From Isoptericola sediminis (GTDB lineage Bacteria; Actinomycetota; Actinomycetes; Actinomycetales; Cellulomonadaceae): 64,000 nt of DNA. The notes beneath the pieces were generated by a model that made no database searches, was not told the DNA's origin, and was given only the letters and a program-made list of their open reading frames with translations. Location of the stretch: positions 62,001-126,000 of the forward strand of contig NZ_JABFAJ010000010.1 in assembly GCF_013085345.1 (NCBI RefSeq), written 5' to 3'. The translations under genes were made by a program, and so were the position numbers. Below are positions 36,371 through 46,000 of the stretch, one piece after another (positions within the stretch are counted from its first letter, which is position 1; the number at the start of each line of letters is the position of its first letter).

Positions 36371-37786
36371 TCAGCGCTGCCGCGAGCCGCCGGACCGCGA
36401 CGGCCGCTGCCGACCCTGCTGACCCTGACGCGGCTGCGCGGTCGCGCCCTGACCACCCTGGCCACCACGGCCCCGGCGACGACGGCGACGACCGTCGCCC
36501 GTGCCACCGGCGCCGGCCGTCGCGGCCTGCCCCGACGGCTTCTTCCCGGACGCGCGGCCCGCCTGCTGCGGCGGCGGCGTCTCGGACGGGGCCACGTAGG
36601 GGGCGACCTCTCCGACCAGCGCGGTCAGCGTGGCGTCACCGGGCGCGGCGGGCTGCGGGCGGGCGGTGATCCGCGCCTTGCGGGTCAGGTCGCGCACGTC
36701 GCCGCGCTCCTCGGGGAGCATCACGGTGACGACGTCGCCGCCCGAGCCGGCGCGCGCCGTGCGCCCGGACCGGTGCAGGTAGGCCTTGTGCTCGGCCGGC
36801 GGGTCGACGTGCACGACGAGCTCGATCTCGTCGACGTGGATGCCGCGCGCGGCGATGTCCGTCGCGACCATGACCTTGACGTCACCGGTCGAGAACGCGG
36901 CCAGGTTGCGTTCGCGCGCACCCTGCCCGAGGTTGCCGTGCAGGTCCACGGCCGGCACCCCGGCGGCGGTGAGCTGCCGGGCGAGCTTCTTCGCCTGGTG
37001 CTTCGTCCGCGTGAACAGCACCCGCCGGCCCGTCCCGCGGGCGAGCTCGTGGACGACCTGCTTCTTCGACTCCTTGTCCGCCACCGCGAGGATGTGGTGC
37101 GTCATCTTCGGCGGCGCGGCCGCGGCCTCGTCGACCGAGTGGGTCACCGGGTTCTTGAGGTAGCGCTTGACCAGGACGTCGACGCCGTTGTCCAGCGTGG
37201 CCGAGAAGAGCAGGCGCTGGCCGGTGCGCGGCGTGCGGTCCATGATCCGCTTCACGCCGGGCAGGAACCCGAGGTCGGCCATGTGGTCTGCCTCGTCCAG
37301 CACCGTGATCGCCACGTCCTCGAGCGTCAGCACCTTCTGGTTGAGCAGGTCCTCGAGACGCCCCGGGCACGCGATGACGACGTCGACGCCCTGACCGAGG
37401 GCCGTGACCTGGCGGGACTGCGCGACGCCGCCGAAGATCGTCGTCGTGCGCAGGCCGAGCGCCTCGGCCAGCGGCTTCATCGTCGCGTCGATCTGGTTCG
37501 CCAGCTCACGCGTCGGGCACAGCACCAGCGCGGTGGGCCTGTTCGGCACCCGGCGCGGGCGGCCGGCCGCACGTTCCCGCGCGGCGCGCTGCGCCAGCCG
37601 GGTCACGACGGGCAACGAGAACGCGAGCGTCTTGCCCGACCCGGTCCGGCCGCGGCCGAGGACGTCGGATCCCCCGAGCGTGTCGGGCAACGACGCCGAC
37701 TGGATGGGGAAGGGGGTGGTGATGCCCGTCCGGGTCAGGTGCTCCACGACGGGGGCGGGCAGGCCGAATGCGGCGAAAGAAGTCAA
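36371..37786 (-). CDS. DEAD-box RNA helicase
   Basis: The 471-residue ATP-dependent RNA helicase shows the Q motif (FPIQSASLP near residue 27), Walker [19 protein letters not shown], and DEADH near 165. SAT (LLFSATLD) and [10 protein letters not shown] near 343 follow. The C-terminal tail from about 410 is Arg/Gly/Gln-rich and disordered, an RNA-binding tail like that of RhlE/CshA types. The start is TTG 37786 behind GAGAGG, giving [13 protein letters not shown], the normal N-terminus; no ATG or GTG fits better. Confidence 0.92.
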   Translation of the reverse strand: MTSFAAFGLPAPVVEHLTRTGITTPFPIQSASLPDTLGGSDVLGRGRTGSGKTLAFSLPVVTRLAQRAARERAAGRPRRVPNRPTALVLCPTRELANQIDATMKPLAEALGLRTTTIFGGVAQSRQVTALGQGVDVVIACPGRLEDLLNQKVLTLEDVAITVLDEADHMADLGFLPGVKRIMDRTPRTGQRLLFSATLDNGVDVLVKRYLKNPVTHSVDEAAAAPPKMTHHILAVADKESKKQVVHELARGTGRRVLFTRTKHQAKKLARQLTAAGVPAVDLHGNLGQGARERNLAAFSTGDVKVMVATDIAARGIHVDEIELVVHVDPPAEHKAYLHRSGRTARAGSGGDVVTVMLPEERGDVRDLTRKARITARPQPAAPGDATLTALVGEVAPYVAPSETPPPQQAGRASGKKPSGQAATAGAGGTGDGRRRRRRGRGGQGGQGATAQPRQGQQGRQRPSRSGGSRQR

Positions 37787-37954
37787 CAGAAAAGCCTCTC
37801 CGGACGTCGACGACGTCCACGGTCGGGGTCCGCCGCACGCAATCCGGGGGGATCTCCACGACGCCGGGCGCGCGGGTGTCGCAGCCGCCCTCAGGTCCCA
37901 TTGTCACACGGCCCGTCGCTCGGACCCGCCGTGCCCCGGGCCCGACGTGGTGGA

Positions 37955-38707
37955 ATGGCGGCCGTGGACGACTTCCTCACGACCGCCGGCGACGTGCTCG
38001 CGCAGATCTGGACCGCCGCGACCACCGCCGTGGACCCGCCCGACCGCACGGTGGTGATCGCTGCGGGCCTGGTGGCGCTGGCTGTCGTCGCCGTGTCCCC
38101 GGTGTGGCGTGTCGCACGGCACGTCATCACCATCGCGCACGAGGGGGCGCACGCGGTCGTGGCGATGCTCACGGGGCGGCGCCTGGACGGCATCCGCCTG
38201 CACTCGGATACCTCGGGGCTCACGGTCACGGCGGGCCGCCCCCGGGGCCTGGGCATGATCCTCACCGCGTTCGCGGGATACGTCGGCCCCGGGCTCGTCG
38301 GCCTCGGCGCGGCCTGGTTGCTGCGCGCCGGGTACGCCGTCGGGCTGCTCTGGCTGCTCGTCGTGCTGCTGGCCCTGCTGCTGCTGAAGATCCGCAACTG
38401 GTTCGGCCTGTGGTCCGTGCTCGTCAGCGGCGCGCTGCTGGTCGGGGTGTCCTGGTGGCTCGACCCGACCGTGCAGTCCGCCGTCGCGTACGCCGTGACC
38501 TGGTTCCTGCTCCTCGGTGCGGTGCGGCCCGTGGCCGAGCTGCAGTCGCAGCGGGCCAGGGGCCGCGCCCGCACCTCGGACGCGGATCAGCTCGGACGGC
38601 TCACCGGCGTGCCGGGGATCGTCTGGGTCCTGATCTTCTTCCTGGTGACGGTCGGTGCACTGGTGCTCGGCGGGTCGTGGATCGTCGGACCGGTCACGAC
38701 CGCCTGA
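37955..38707 (+). CDS. M50 family peptidase-like membrane protein
   Basis: The 250-residue protein has about five to six membrane helices and an HEGAH motif (ITIAHEGAHAVVAMLTGRRL) near residue 61, within the second hydrophobic segment, as in M50 site-2-type metalloproteases. Later helices contain GLLWLLVVLLALLLLKIRNWFGLW. A clear third metal ligand (NPDG-like) is not seen, so activity is uncertain. ATG 37955 and GTG 37964 are both possible starts. Confidence 0.8.
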   Translation: MAAVDDFLTTAGDVLAQIWTAATTAVDPPDRTVVIAAGLVALAVVAVSPVWRVARHVITIAHEGAHAVVAMLTGRRLDGIRLHSDTSGLTVTAGRPRGLGMILTAFAGYVGPGLVGLGAAWLLRAGYAVGLLWLLVVLLALLLLKIRNWFGLWSVLVSGALLVGVSWWLDPTVQSAVAYAVTWFLLLGAVRPVAELQSQRARGRARTSDADQLGRLTGVPGIVWVLIFFLVTVGALVLGGSWIVGPVTTA

Positions 38708-38716
38708 GCCGTCTCC

Positions 38717-39541
38717 TCAGAGCTTGGCGTAGCGGGCCCGGGCGAAGGAGTAGACGCCGTACGCGGCGATCCCGACACCCAGGACGACGAGCAGCGCGAC
38801 ACCGAACGGCTGCTCACGGACCGTGGTCAGCGCCTCCTCCATGCCACCGGCCTGGTCGGCGTCGTGCGTGACGGCTGCGGCGACGAACAGACCGCCCAGG
38901 ACGCCGAGCGCGATGCCCTTGGCGATGTAGCCCACCTGGCCGAGGCGGACGACCGCGTTGCCCACGGTGCCACCACCGGTGCCCCGCAGGTCCTCGAGGA
39001 ACTTCTTGGTCGCGCCCTTGTAGATGTGGTAGATCCCGACACCGATGACGGTGAGACCGACGGCGCCCACCAGCAGCACGCCGCCGGGAGCCCCCATCAC
39101 GGAGGCGGTGAGGCTCTCCTCCTTGTTGCCACCGCCGCCCGACCCGCTGCCGGTGGCGTACTGACCCGCCGTGAAGGCGAGCACGGCGTAGAGGATGCCC
39201 TTGCCCGCCGCCTTGACGCGGGCGCCGGCCTCCTTCTTGTCCGACACGCCGGGGACACCGATGATCGCCTCGGTGAGTTCCCAGAGCCCGAGCGCAGCGA
39301 AGCCGACGGTCGCCGCCCAGAGCAGGATCTCGCCGCCCGGCGCCTGGCTGACCTGCTGCATCGCACCGGACGAGTCGGCCTGCCCGGAGGAGGACCCGAA
39401 GGCGAGCTGCACCGCCAGCCAGCCGATGATCAGGTGCAGCAGACCCGACGCTGCGTAGCCGGCCCGGGCGAGGGTCCGGACGGCCGGGTGGTTGCGGGCT
39501 TGCCGGGCAGCGCCCTGGGCGCTCTGGGACGTGGATGACAC
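38717..39541 (-). CDS. DUF1206 membrane protein
   Basis: The 274-residue protein has three repeats of about 70-80 residues, each with two helices: ARAGYAASGLLHLIIGWLAVQL, AGKGILYAVLAFTAGQYA and VRLGQVGYIAKGIALGVLGG begin the respective units. This is the DUF1206 pattern, six helices in total, of unknown function. GTG 39541 follows AGGAGGTG. An ATG further upstream lacks a ribosome site. Confidence 0.88.
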   Translation of the reverse strand: MSSTSQSAQGAARQARNHPAVRTLARAGYAASGLLHLIIGWLAVQLAFGSSSGQADSSGAMQQVSQAPGGEILLWAATVGFAALGLWELTEAIIGVPGVSDKKEAGARVKAAGKGILYAVLAFTAGQYATGSGSGGGGNKEESLTASVMGAPGGVLLVGAVGLTVIGVGIYHIYKGATKKFLEDLRGTGGGTVGNAVVRLGQVGYIAKGIALGVLGGLFVAAAVTHDADQAGGMEEALTTVREQPFGVALLVVLGVGIAAYGVYSFARARYAKL

Positions 39542-39625
39542 GTGGACACCTCCTGGTGGCCGCGACGGTCGCGGCGTGCCGTTCACCATGGCGCACATGT
39601 CCGCTCGGCGCCACGCGAGACGAAA

Positions 39626-39665
39626 GACGGCGGGCCGCCCTCCCTCAGGAGGACGACCCGCCGTC
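39626..39665. terminator. Hairpin terminator after HesB-like gene
   Basis: GACGGCGGG and CCCGCCGTC close an outer 9-bp stem and CCTCC/GGAGG forms an inner stem. It starts 16 bp beyond the stop of the HesB-like gene on the minus strand, in the 139-bp gap before the DUF1206 gene. Confidence 0.65.
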
Positions 39666-39680
39666 GCGGAGCTGGGGAGC

Positions 39681-39965
39681 TCAGGCCTGCGGCGTGAGCA
39701 CGAATCCCGGTCCCTCGGGGGAGGGCTCGGCGTCGAGCTGCAGCGCGTCGAGGGCCGGCGCCGAGCCGGAGTCGACGAAGACGTTGGTCTCGCCGGACTC
39801 GTCGACCACCTGGTCCTCGGGCTGGGGCGCGGGGACGAGCGCGAGCTCGAAGTTGCCCGGCTGCTCGGCGGACTGCGCGATACGCAGACCGCCCTCGGCC
39901 GGGACGCCGGCCTGCTCGGCCAGCGAGTCGACGGCGGTGCGGGCGTTGTCCGTCACGGTGAGCAT
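39681..39965 (-). CDS. HesB/IscA-like protein lacking all cysteines
   Basis: The 94-residue protein has the IscA/HesB fold pattern: MLTVTDNARTAVDSLAEQAG, then GGLRIAQSAEQPGNFELALV, then VFVDSGSAPALDALQLDAEP. A-type Fe-S carriers use three conserved cysteines; none is present here, so it cannot bind a cluster in the normal way. The AGAGGAG ribosome site supports ATG 39965. The role is unknown; a structural or regulatory relative of A-type carriers is likely. Confidence 0.82.
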   Translation of the reverse strand: MLTVTDNARTAVDSLAEQAGVPAEGGLRIAQSAEQPGNFELALVPAPQPEDQVVDESGETNVFVDSGSAPALDALQLDAEPSPEGPGFVLTPQA

Positions 39966-40211
39966 GGGAGCTCCTCTCGTCGGGTACGCGACTCGTCCAC
40001 CGAATCAGGACCACGCGGCGAACGCAACGGTTCGCCGCGATCGCCGGAGAACGTCCCGGCCTGTGAGACTGCAGGTGACAGACCTGCCGGCGGGGCTTAT
40101 GTTGCCCTCCCGGCCGCATTGTGAGACTCCTCGCAGCACGCGGCGGCGCAGCGCCCGCCGGCGCGCGGCGCCAGTAGGCTGGCCACAGCCTCCGGCCGGA
40201 CGGTCGGCGGC

Positions 40212-40284
40212 GGGCCTCTAGCTCAATCGGCAGAGCAACGGACTTTTAATCCGTGGGTTCAGGGTTCGATCCCCTGGGGGCCCA
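40212..40284 (+). tRNA. tRNA-Lys (anticodon TTT)
   Basis: A full cloverleaf can be folded. The acceptor pairs GGGCCTC with GGGGCCC, the D arm is GCTCAATCGGCAGAGC, and the anticodon stem ACGGA/TCCGT encloses loop CTTTTAA. The T arm is CAGGGTTCGATCCCCTG, with A as discriminator. CCA is not encoded. TAGGCT at 40175-40180 is a plausible -10 box, 31 bp upstream. Confidence 0.95.
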
Positions 40285-40323
40285 CCGACGCAGCACCCCC
40301 GGGCATCCTGTCCGACCGGCCGG

Positions 40324-41208
40324 TCAGTCCGTCAGCACGAAGAGCGTCGACTCGTCGACCGCGTAGGCGGTGGAGCGGTCGAGCGCGGCGATCGCCTGCG
40401 CCGACGCGATCTCCTCGTGCTCGGTCCACTGCCGGCCGTCGGCGCTGACCCAGGCCGTGCCGTCGACGTCCACACCCCACAGCGAGCCGTCGACCCCGGC
40501 GGACACCTGCCGCAGCAGCGGCGCCCCGTCCACCGGGGCGAAGGAAGCGGCCCGGTCCGTGCTGTGCATCAGACCGTCCGGGGTGGCGGCCCACACCTCG
40601 TCGCCGACCGCGGCGAGCGACGCGGCCGCCATCCGCGGCCCCTGGTCCCAGGTCGACCCGCCGTCGGTCGAGACGATCAGCCCGGTGACGCCGTCGAAAC
40701 CGACGAGGTAGTCGTCGGTGACGGCCAGGGCGTGGAAGTCGATCTCGCCGGTCAGGGACACCGGGTCCCAGGTCTCGCCCCCGTCGTCGCTGCGCAGGAG
40801 CCCGAGCGGGTTGGGCAGCGGGCTGCCCGGGCCGGGGTGGCCGGAGGACACCAGGCGTCGGGTGCCGGGCAGCCCGGTCATGCCCATGAGGTCGTCCTGC
40901 GGGCCGACGGCGGTCACGCTCCCCCGGTCGTCGATGACGCGCACGCCCTCGTGGGTCCCGGCGCGCACGACCCCCTCGTCCTCCACGACCAGGCCGTGGA
41001 CGTGGCTGATCGCCTCGTCGAGCGCCACGGTCCGCACGCGCGGACCGTTCTCCTCGGGTGCCGGGGAGGACGGTGACGGGGAGGACGAGAGCGTCGGTGT
41101 CGGCGTCCCACCTGCCTCGGCATCTCCCCCCTCCTGCTCGGCGGCGCCGCACGAGGACAGGACCAGGGAGAGCAGGGCGGCGAGGGCGAGGACGGCGGGG
41201 CGGTTCAT
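40324..41208 (-). CDS. Lipoprotein with sialidase-like propeller (F510_1955 family glycosylhydrolase-like)
   Basis: The 294-residue protein starts at ATG 41208 after GAGGAG. The signal peptide ends in the lipobox LSSC, so it is lipid-anchored outside the membrane. A Pro/Ser/Thr linker follows. The rest is a beta-propeller with Asp-box-like repeats SDDGGETW, STDGGSTW and STDRAASF, as in sialidase/BNR proteins; I recall this group as the F510_1955 family. Catalytic sialidase residues are not evident, so enzymatic activity is doubtful. It diverges from the two-component system. Confidence 0.82.
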   Translation of the reverse strand: MNRPAVLALAALLSLVLSSCGAAEQEGGDAEAGGTPTPTLSSSPSPSSPAPEENGPRVRTVALDEAISHVHGLVVEDEGVVRAGTHEGVRVIDDRGSVTAVGPQDDLMGMTGLPGTRRLVSSGHPGPGSPLPNPLGLLRSDDGGETWDPVSLTGEIDFHALAVTDDYLVGFDGVTGLIVSTDGGSTWDQGPRMAAASLAAVGDEVWAATPDGLMHSTDRAASFAPVDGAPLLRQVSAGVDGSLWGVDVDGTAWVSADGRQWTEHEEIASAQAIAALDRSTAYAVDESTLFVLTD

Positions 41209-41441
41209 GGGGGGGAGCTCCTCGGATCGGTGGCTGGACGCGTGCGGACGGTGACGCCGGCCGCGACCCCCGGATCCGACGGTCGCGGTGCGCGGCACAC
41301 GACGATCGTGGCCCTGTCAGCAGGAGAGAACGCCGCGCGTTCGATGAAGGTTCCATCAAGGCGGCCTGCCGAGGCCGTCCGGACGCCGCCCGGGACGCCG
41401 TCGGGTCCTAGCATCGAGGGGGACGACGAAGGAGGGTGGCG

Positions 41442-42143
41442 ATGGCGGACCGGGTCCGGGCACTGGTCGTCGAGGACGAGCGCGCGCTGGCCGAGGTGAT
41501 CGCCGGCTACCTGCGCCGGGAGCAGTTCGACGTCCTCGTCACCCACGACGGTCCGGCCGCGGTCGAGGCGGCCCGCACCCACGCACCGGACCTGATCATG
41601 CTGGACGTCATGCTGCCGGGGTTCGACGGCGTCGAGGTCTGCCGCCGGGTGCGCACCTTCAGCGACGCGTACGTCGTGATGCTCACGGCCCGTGACGAGG
41701 AGACGGACAAGGTCGTCGGCCTGTCGGTCGGCGCCGACGACTACGTGGTCAAGCCGTTCTCGCCGCGCGAGCTGGTCGCGCGGGTGCAGGCGATGCTGCG
41801 CCGACCACGCTCCGCGACGCCCGACGGGGCGACCGCGACCCGCGTCCTCGCCCTGGGGGACGTGACGGTCGACCCCGAGTCGAGGCAGGTCGTCGTCGAC
41901 GGCCGGGAGGTCGACCTGACCCGCACCGAGTTCGACCTGCTGGCCACCATGGCGGCACGACCACGCACGGCGTTCAGCCGCGAGCAGCTGATGGAGGCGG
42001 TGTGGGGGCCGGGCTGGTTCGGCGACGAGCACGTCGTCGACGTCCACGTCGGGCACCTGCGCCGGAAGCTCGGTGACGATCCCGCCGTGCCACGCTACAT
42101 CCGCACCGTGCGCGGCGTCGGCTACGGGGCGGTCCCGCGGTGA
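41442..42143 (+). CDS. OmpR/PhoB-type response regulator
   Basis: The 233-residue protein has a receiver domain with acidic pocket E11-D12, phospho-acceptor Asp55 (LIMLDVMLPG), and Lys103 (YVVKPFSP). The OmpR winged helix contains RTEFDLLATMAARPRTAFSREQLMEAVWG and DVHVGHLRRKLGDDP. ATG 41442 is chosen because GGAGG lies 6 nt before it; GTG 41436 overlaps that site. The stop overlaps the kinase start as GTGA. Confidence 0.92.
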   Translation: MADRVRALVVEDERALAEVIAGYLRREQFDVLVTHDGPAAVEAARTHAPDLIMLDVMLPGFDGVEVCRRVRTFSDAYVVMLTARDEETDKVVGLSVGADDYVVKPFSPRELVARVQAMLRRPRSATPDGATATRVLALGDVTVDPESRQVVVDGREVDLTRTEFDLLATMAARPRTAFSREQLMEAVWGPGWFGDEHVVDVHVGHLRRKLGDDPAVPRYIRTVRGVGYGAVPR

Positions 42144-43288
42144 GCACCGCTCGCGCGCGCGGGCCGCGACGCCGGGTCCGGGACGGCCTGGCCGCGCGTC
42201 TGATGCTGGCGCAGTTCCTGGTGATCACCGCCGGGGCGGTCACGCTGCTGGGCACCGCCTTCCTCGTCGCCCCGGGGCTGTTCTCCGACCATCTCGCCCG
42301 GGCCGGAGCCCCGGACGAGGAGACGCTCGACCACGTCCGGTCCGCGTTCACGGACGCCCTCGGCATCGCCCTGCCGGTCGGAGCCCTCATGGCGCTCGCG
42401 GCCGCCGGACTGGTCTCGTGGGTGCTGGTGCGACGTCTGGTGCGCCCGATCGAGCAGCTCGCCGTCTCGGCGGACACCATCGCGACGGGACGCGGCGAGG
42501 CCCCGGTCCCCGTCGCGGCGTTCAGCTCCGAGATGCGGCAGCTCTCGGACTCCTTCGAGCACATGGCGCGGCGGCTGGCCGACGTCGACAGCGGCCGCGC
42601 CCGCCTGCTCGCCGACCTCGCCCACGAGCTGCGGACGCCGTTGGCCACGCTGCAGGCCTATCTGCAGGGGATGCAGGACGGCGTCGTCCCGCTGACCGAC
42701 GAGTCGTGGGAGACCGCCCAGCAGCAGGTCGACCGGCTGCGCCGTCTCAGCAGCGACGTGCGCGAGGTCGCCGCAGCCCAGGAGCACGCGCTCGACCTGC
42801 GCCGCGAGCCGTTGGACATGGTCGGGTCCGCCGCCTCCGCGGTGGCCCTCGCGGAGCCTCGCGCGACGGCCGCCGGCATCACCGTGAAGCTGGTTCCCCC
42901 GCCGGTAGCCACGGCCGAGGTGCTCGCCGACCGTGACCGGATCGGGCAGGTGCTGGGGAACCTGCTGGACAACGCCGTGCGCCACACGCCGCCCGGCGGC
43001 CGGGTCGACGTGGGCGTGGCCCGGGGCGACGATCAGGTCACGGTGACCGTGACGGACACCGGGCCGGGCGTCCCCGCCGATCAGCGCGAGGCGATCTTCG
43101 ACCGGTTCCACCGCGGGGATCCGTCGCGAACCGCCGACGGCTCGGGCAGCGGTCTCGGTCTCACCATCGCCCGGGCCATCGTCGTCGAGCTCGGTGGCCG
43201 GCTCGAGGCGAGCGGCCCGCAGGGTCCTGCCGACGGAGCACGGTTCGTCGTCCGGCTGCCCGCGCACGACCCGCGGCCGGCGTCTTGA
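42140..43288 (+). CDS. Sensor histidine kinase
   Basis: The 382-residue kinase has two membrane helices (about residues 20-45 and 72-98) around a short periplasmic loop of about 30 residues. A HAMP domain follows (WVLVRRLVRPIEQLAVSAD), then HisKA with phospho-His162 (LADLAHELRTPLATLQAY). The HATPase part has N box NLLDNAVRHTPPGG, G1 VTDTGPGVP and GSGSGLGLTIA. The tiny sensor loop suggests detection of a membrane or metal signal. It is coupled to the response regulator. Confidence 0.92.
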   Translation: MSTARARGPRRRVRDGLAARLMLAQFLVITAGAVTLLGTAFLVAPGLFSDHLARAGAPDEETLDHVRSAFTDALGIALPVGALMALAAAGLVSWVLVRRLVRPIEQLAVSADTIATGRGEAPVPVAAFSSEMRQLSDSFEHMARRLADVDSGRARLLADLAHELRTPLATLQAYLQGMQDGVVPLTDESWETAQQQVDRLRRLSSDVREVAAAQEHALDLRREPLDMVGSAASAVALAEPRATAAGITVKLVPPPVATAEVLADRDRIGQVLGNLLDNAVRHTPPGGRVDVGVARGDDQVTVTVTDTGPGVPADQREAIFDRFHRGDPSRTADGSGSGLGLTIARAIVVELGGRLEASGPQGPADGARFVVRLPAHDPRPAS

Positions 43289-43387
43289 TCGTTTCTTCAC
43301 CGGCCGGAGATCGGTCCGCCGGTCTGCCGCGACATCCTCGAAGGAGCCGGTACCAGCGGGGGCCGGCCGACAGCGGAGGGAGGCATC

Positions 43388-43711
43388 GTGATCGGCATCG
43401 CACTGGGAACCCTGGTCGCCTCGGACGGCGGGTCCGGGACGGACGGATGGGGCCACATGGGTGACGGCTGGGGCATGGGCTGGGGCGGCGGGTGGATGAT
43501 GCTCGTCTGGGTCGTCGTCTGGGTCGTGGTCCTGGGACTGATCGTCTGGGGCGTGGTCGCCCTGACCCGCAGCGGCCGACGCGACGGCGGCGCGGCATCA
43601 CCCACGCCCACCGAGGTCCTGGAGATGCGCTTCGCCCGCGGGGAGATCACGGACGAGGAGTACCGCCGGGCACGCGCGACGCTCGAGGAGCGAAGGAACG
43701 ACGGTCGGTAG
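43388..43711 (+). CDS. SHOCT-domain membrane protein with Gly/Met/Trp-rich N-terminus
   Basis: The 107-residue protein from GTG 43388 (GGAGGGAGG upstream) begins with a hydrophobic start. A segment rich in Gly, Trp, Met and His follows (DGWGHMGDGWGMGWGGGWMM), then one helix (VWVVVWVVVLGLIVWGVVAL). A C-terminal SHOCT motif EVLEMRFARGEITDEEYRRAR ends it. SHOCT is an oligomerisation or interaction helix pair. Met/His residues next to the membrane could bind copper, which would suit the following oxidase; that is inference. Confidence 0.82.
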   Translation: MIGIALGTLVASDGGSGTDGWGHMGDGWGMGWGGGWMMLVWVVVWVVVLGLIVWGVVALTRSGRRDGGAASPTPTEVLEMRFARGEITDEEYRRARATLEERRNDGR

Positions 43712-43937
43712 CGCGGATGTCCTCGGGACCGGGTGAATTTCGGCCGACCACCGGGGTTCGGGACCTTTGGCACCTTGACGCTGCGGGGGGACGGATCAAC
43801 GATTTCTGCTAGGAGCCGCGACCTTTCGAGGGGGAGGGGGGCGTATTCCGCGACACCGACGACGTGTCGCCCAGGGTTCCGTTCACGTTCGCGACGCCCC
43901 GCGGCTCCGCGCCTCGAACCTCACCGAAGGCACGATC
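43712..43937 (+). promoter_or_regulatory. Leader and possible promoter of the multicopper oxidase
   Basis: The 226-bp gap holds TTGACG at 43775-43780 followed 17 bp later by AACGAT (43798-43803), a weak promoter pair. A purine run GAGGGGGAGGGGGG near 43829 lies too far from the start to be its ribosome site. No gene is seen. Confidence 0.3.
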
Positions 43938-45983
43938 ATGGAGCTGAGCAGGCGAGACTTTCTGAGAATTGCCGGTGCCGGCGCCGGCGCCGTGGCGCTG
44001 AGCAGCGTCCCGGTGCTCCCGACCGCCGCACCCTCGAGGTACGCGGCGTTCGCGGCACCCCTCACCGCCGGACTGAGCGACCCGGCGCTGCAACCGAAGT
44101 TCGTCGAGCTGGCCCCCAACGCGCTCGACCCTAGTTTTCTGTTCAAGGACCTCAACGAGAGAGGCGGGCCGGCCACGCGTCCGGACTTCAGACTCCGGGC
44201 CCGGCAGACCGTGCAACAGACCGGGCTCATCGAACCGAAGAACGGCCGCCGCCTCACGACCCCGGTCTGGGGCTACGGCGACAGCACCGTCTCGTGGCCG
44301 GGACAGACCTTCCAGGTCGCTAGCGCGTCGGCCGGCGGAGCGGACGAGACGACCGTGCGTTGGGACAACGAGCTCCCGAACCGGCACCTGCTGCCGGTCG
44401 ACGAGAACCTGCACTGGGCCTACTCGCTGCACGGTGCCGGCTCGGCGAACGGCGTGGACTACCGGCAGTACAGCATCAGGAAGAACGGCGTCCCGATGAT
44501 CACCCACCTGCACGGGGGCAACACGGACTTCCAGTACGACGGGAACCCGGAGTTCTTCTACGGACGCCAGAGCCTCGTCACCGGGCCACAGTGGGACTTC
44601 GTGGACGGCGGGTTCACCAACACGTTCCGCTACAACAACGACGTCCCCGCCGGGAACCTCTGGTACCACGACCACACGCTGGGCATCACACGGCTCAACG
44701 TGTACGCGGGTCTGGCCGGCTTCTACTTCGTCCGGGACGAGATCGACACCGGGACGGCCGACAACCCGCTGGACCTGCCGGCGTTCCCCTACGAGCTCGC
44801 CTACGCGATCCAGGACCGCATGTTCACCGACCGCGGAGCGCTGTTCTACCCGGCCTTCCCCGGTGACCCGTTCTACGACGACTTCATCACCGGCCAGGGC
44901 GTCGTCCTGCCGCCCGACCTCTTCCCCGGCGGCGGTCCCACCGCGCTCGCCGAGTTCTTCGGCGACCACATGGTGGTCAACGGCAAGATCTGGCCCAAGG
45001 CGGACGTCGAGCCGCGGAACTACCGGATGCACCTGCTCAACGGCTGCGACTCACGCTTCCTCGTCACCCAGTTCGTCGCCGTGAACGCCGGGGCGACCGA
45101 CCCCAGCTCGGGGACGCCCGTGCCGTTCTGGGTGATCGGCTCCGACCAGGGGCTCGGCACGCCCGCGCAGACCGACACGCTCGTCATCGAGCCGGGCGGG
45201 CGCTACGACGTGGTCGTCGACTTCTCCCAGGTGCCGGCGGGCAGCCGGGTGATCCTGAAGAACCTCGGCGGGGACGCCCCCTTCGGTGGGGCCTTCGGAG
45301 GTGACCTCGACCCGGACGACCTGTTCCCGGACCGGCAGACCGACCGGATCATGGCGTTCGACGTCGTCGTCCCGCTGTCGGACGTGCCGGACATCTTCGA
45401 CCCGGACAGCCTGTCCGGGTACGGGGGCGTCGGGCCCGAGAACACCACTCGACGGGTCGCCCTGTTCGAGGGGACCGACGAGTTCGGCCGCCTCCAGCCG
45501 CTGCTGGGGACCGTGGCGAACGACATCACCGGGACGAACGTCGCCACGGCGTACACCTGGTTCCAGCCCCCGACGGAGACCCCGACGGCGGGCGACACCG
45601 AGATCTGGGAGGTCTACAACTTCACCGCGGACGCGCACCCGATCCACCTGCACCTGGTCAACTTCGAGATCCTCGACCGGCAGGCCTTCGAGTACGACAT
45701 CACCGGGACGCAGACGACGACCCAGCACAACGGCACGACGGGAGAAGCCGCCGAGATCTCGAACATCCGCAACCTCACGCCGGCGTCGGTGGGGAGCGAG
45801 TACTTCGAGAACGCCCCGAAGGACATGGTCACCGCGCTGCCCGGCGATCCCGACGGTGCTCCGCCGACCGGACAGATGGTGCGGATCAAGGCCGACTTCT
45901 CCAAGAGCGGCCGGTACGTCTGGCACTGCCACATCCTGTCGCACGAGGACCACGAGATGATGCGGGTCCTCCAGGTCGGCTGA
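43938..45983 (+). CDS. Tat-exported multicopper oxidase (bilirubin oxidase/laccase-like)
   Basis: The 681-residue protein has a twin-arginine signal (ELSRRDFLRIAGAGAGAVAL). Copper ligands are in the four canonical places: ITHLHGGNTDFQ near residue 189, LWYHDHTLG near 241, HPIHLHLVNFE near 566, and WHCHILSHEDHEMM near 662. The last gives the type 1 Cys and an axial Met. Three cupredoxin domains are implied. Folded, copper-loaded export through Tat is normal. Likely roles are Cu(I) oxidation for copper tolerance or oxidation of phenolic or metal substrates. The sequence is closest in layout to CotA/bilirubin-oxidase types by its length and long insertions. Confidence 0.9.
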   Translation: MELSRRDFLRIAGAGAGAVALSSVPVLPTAAPSRYAAFAAPLTAGLSDPALQPKFVELAPNALDPSFLFKDLNERGGPATRPDFRLRARQTVQQTGLIEPKNGRRLTTPVWGYGDSTVSWPGQTFQVASASAGGADETTVRWDNELPNRHLLPVDENLHWAYSLHGAGSANGVDYRQYSIRKNGVPMITHLHGGNTDFQYDGNPEFFYGRQSLVTGPQWDFVDGGFTNTFRYNNDVPAGNLWYHDHTLGITRLNVYAGLAGFYFVRDEIDTGTADNPLDLPAFPYELAYAIQDRMFTDRGALFYPAFPGDPFYDDFITGQGVVLPPDLFPGGGPTALAEFFGDHMVVNGKIWPKADVEPRNYRMHLLNGCDSRFLVTQFVAVNAGATDPSSGTPVPFWVIGSDQGLGTPAQTDTLVIEPGGRYDVVVDFSQVPAGSRVILKNLGGDAPFGGAFGGDLDPDDLFPDRQTDRIMAFDVVVPLSDVPDIFDPDSLSGYGGVGPENTTRRVALFEGTDEFGRLQPLLGTVANDITGTNVATAYTWFQPPTETPTAGDTEIWEVYNFTADAHPIHLHLVNFEILDRQAFEYDITGTQTTTQHNGTTGEAAEISNIRNLTPASVGSEYFENAPKDMVTALPGDPDGAPPTGQMVRIKADFSKSGRYVWHCHILSHEDHEMMRVLQVG

Positions 45984-46000
45984 CGTGAGCTCTGGAACGC

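Noticed and set aside
40063-40128. 9-bp direct repeat TGTGAGACT (40063-40071 and 40120-40128) between the HesB-like gene and tRNA-Lys
   Set aside because: The copies are short, 57 bp apart and not symmetric. No regulator site or mobile element signature supports them.
40324-41208. Functional sialidase
   Set aside because: Asp-box-like propeller repeats are present, but the arginine triad and catalytic Tyr/Glu of sialidases could not be identified.
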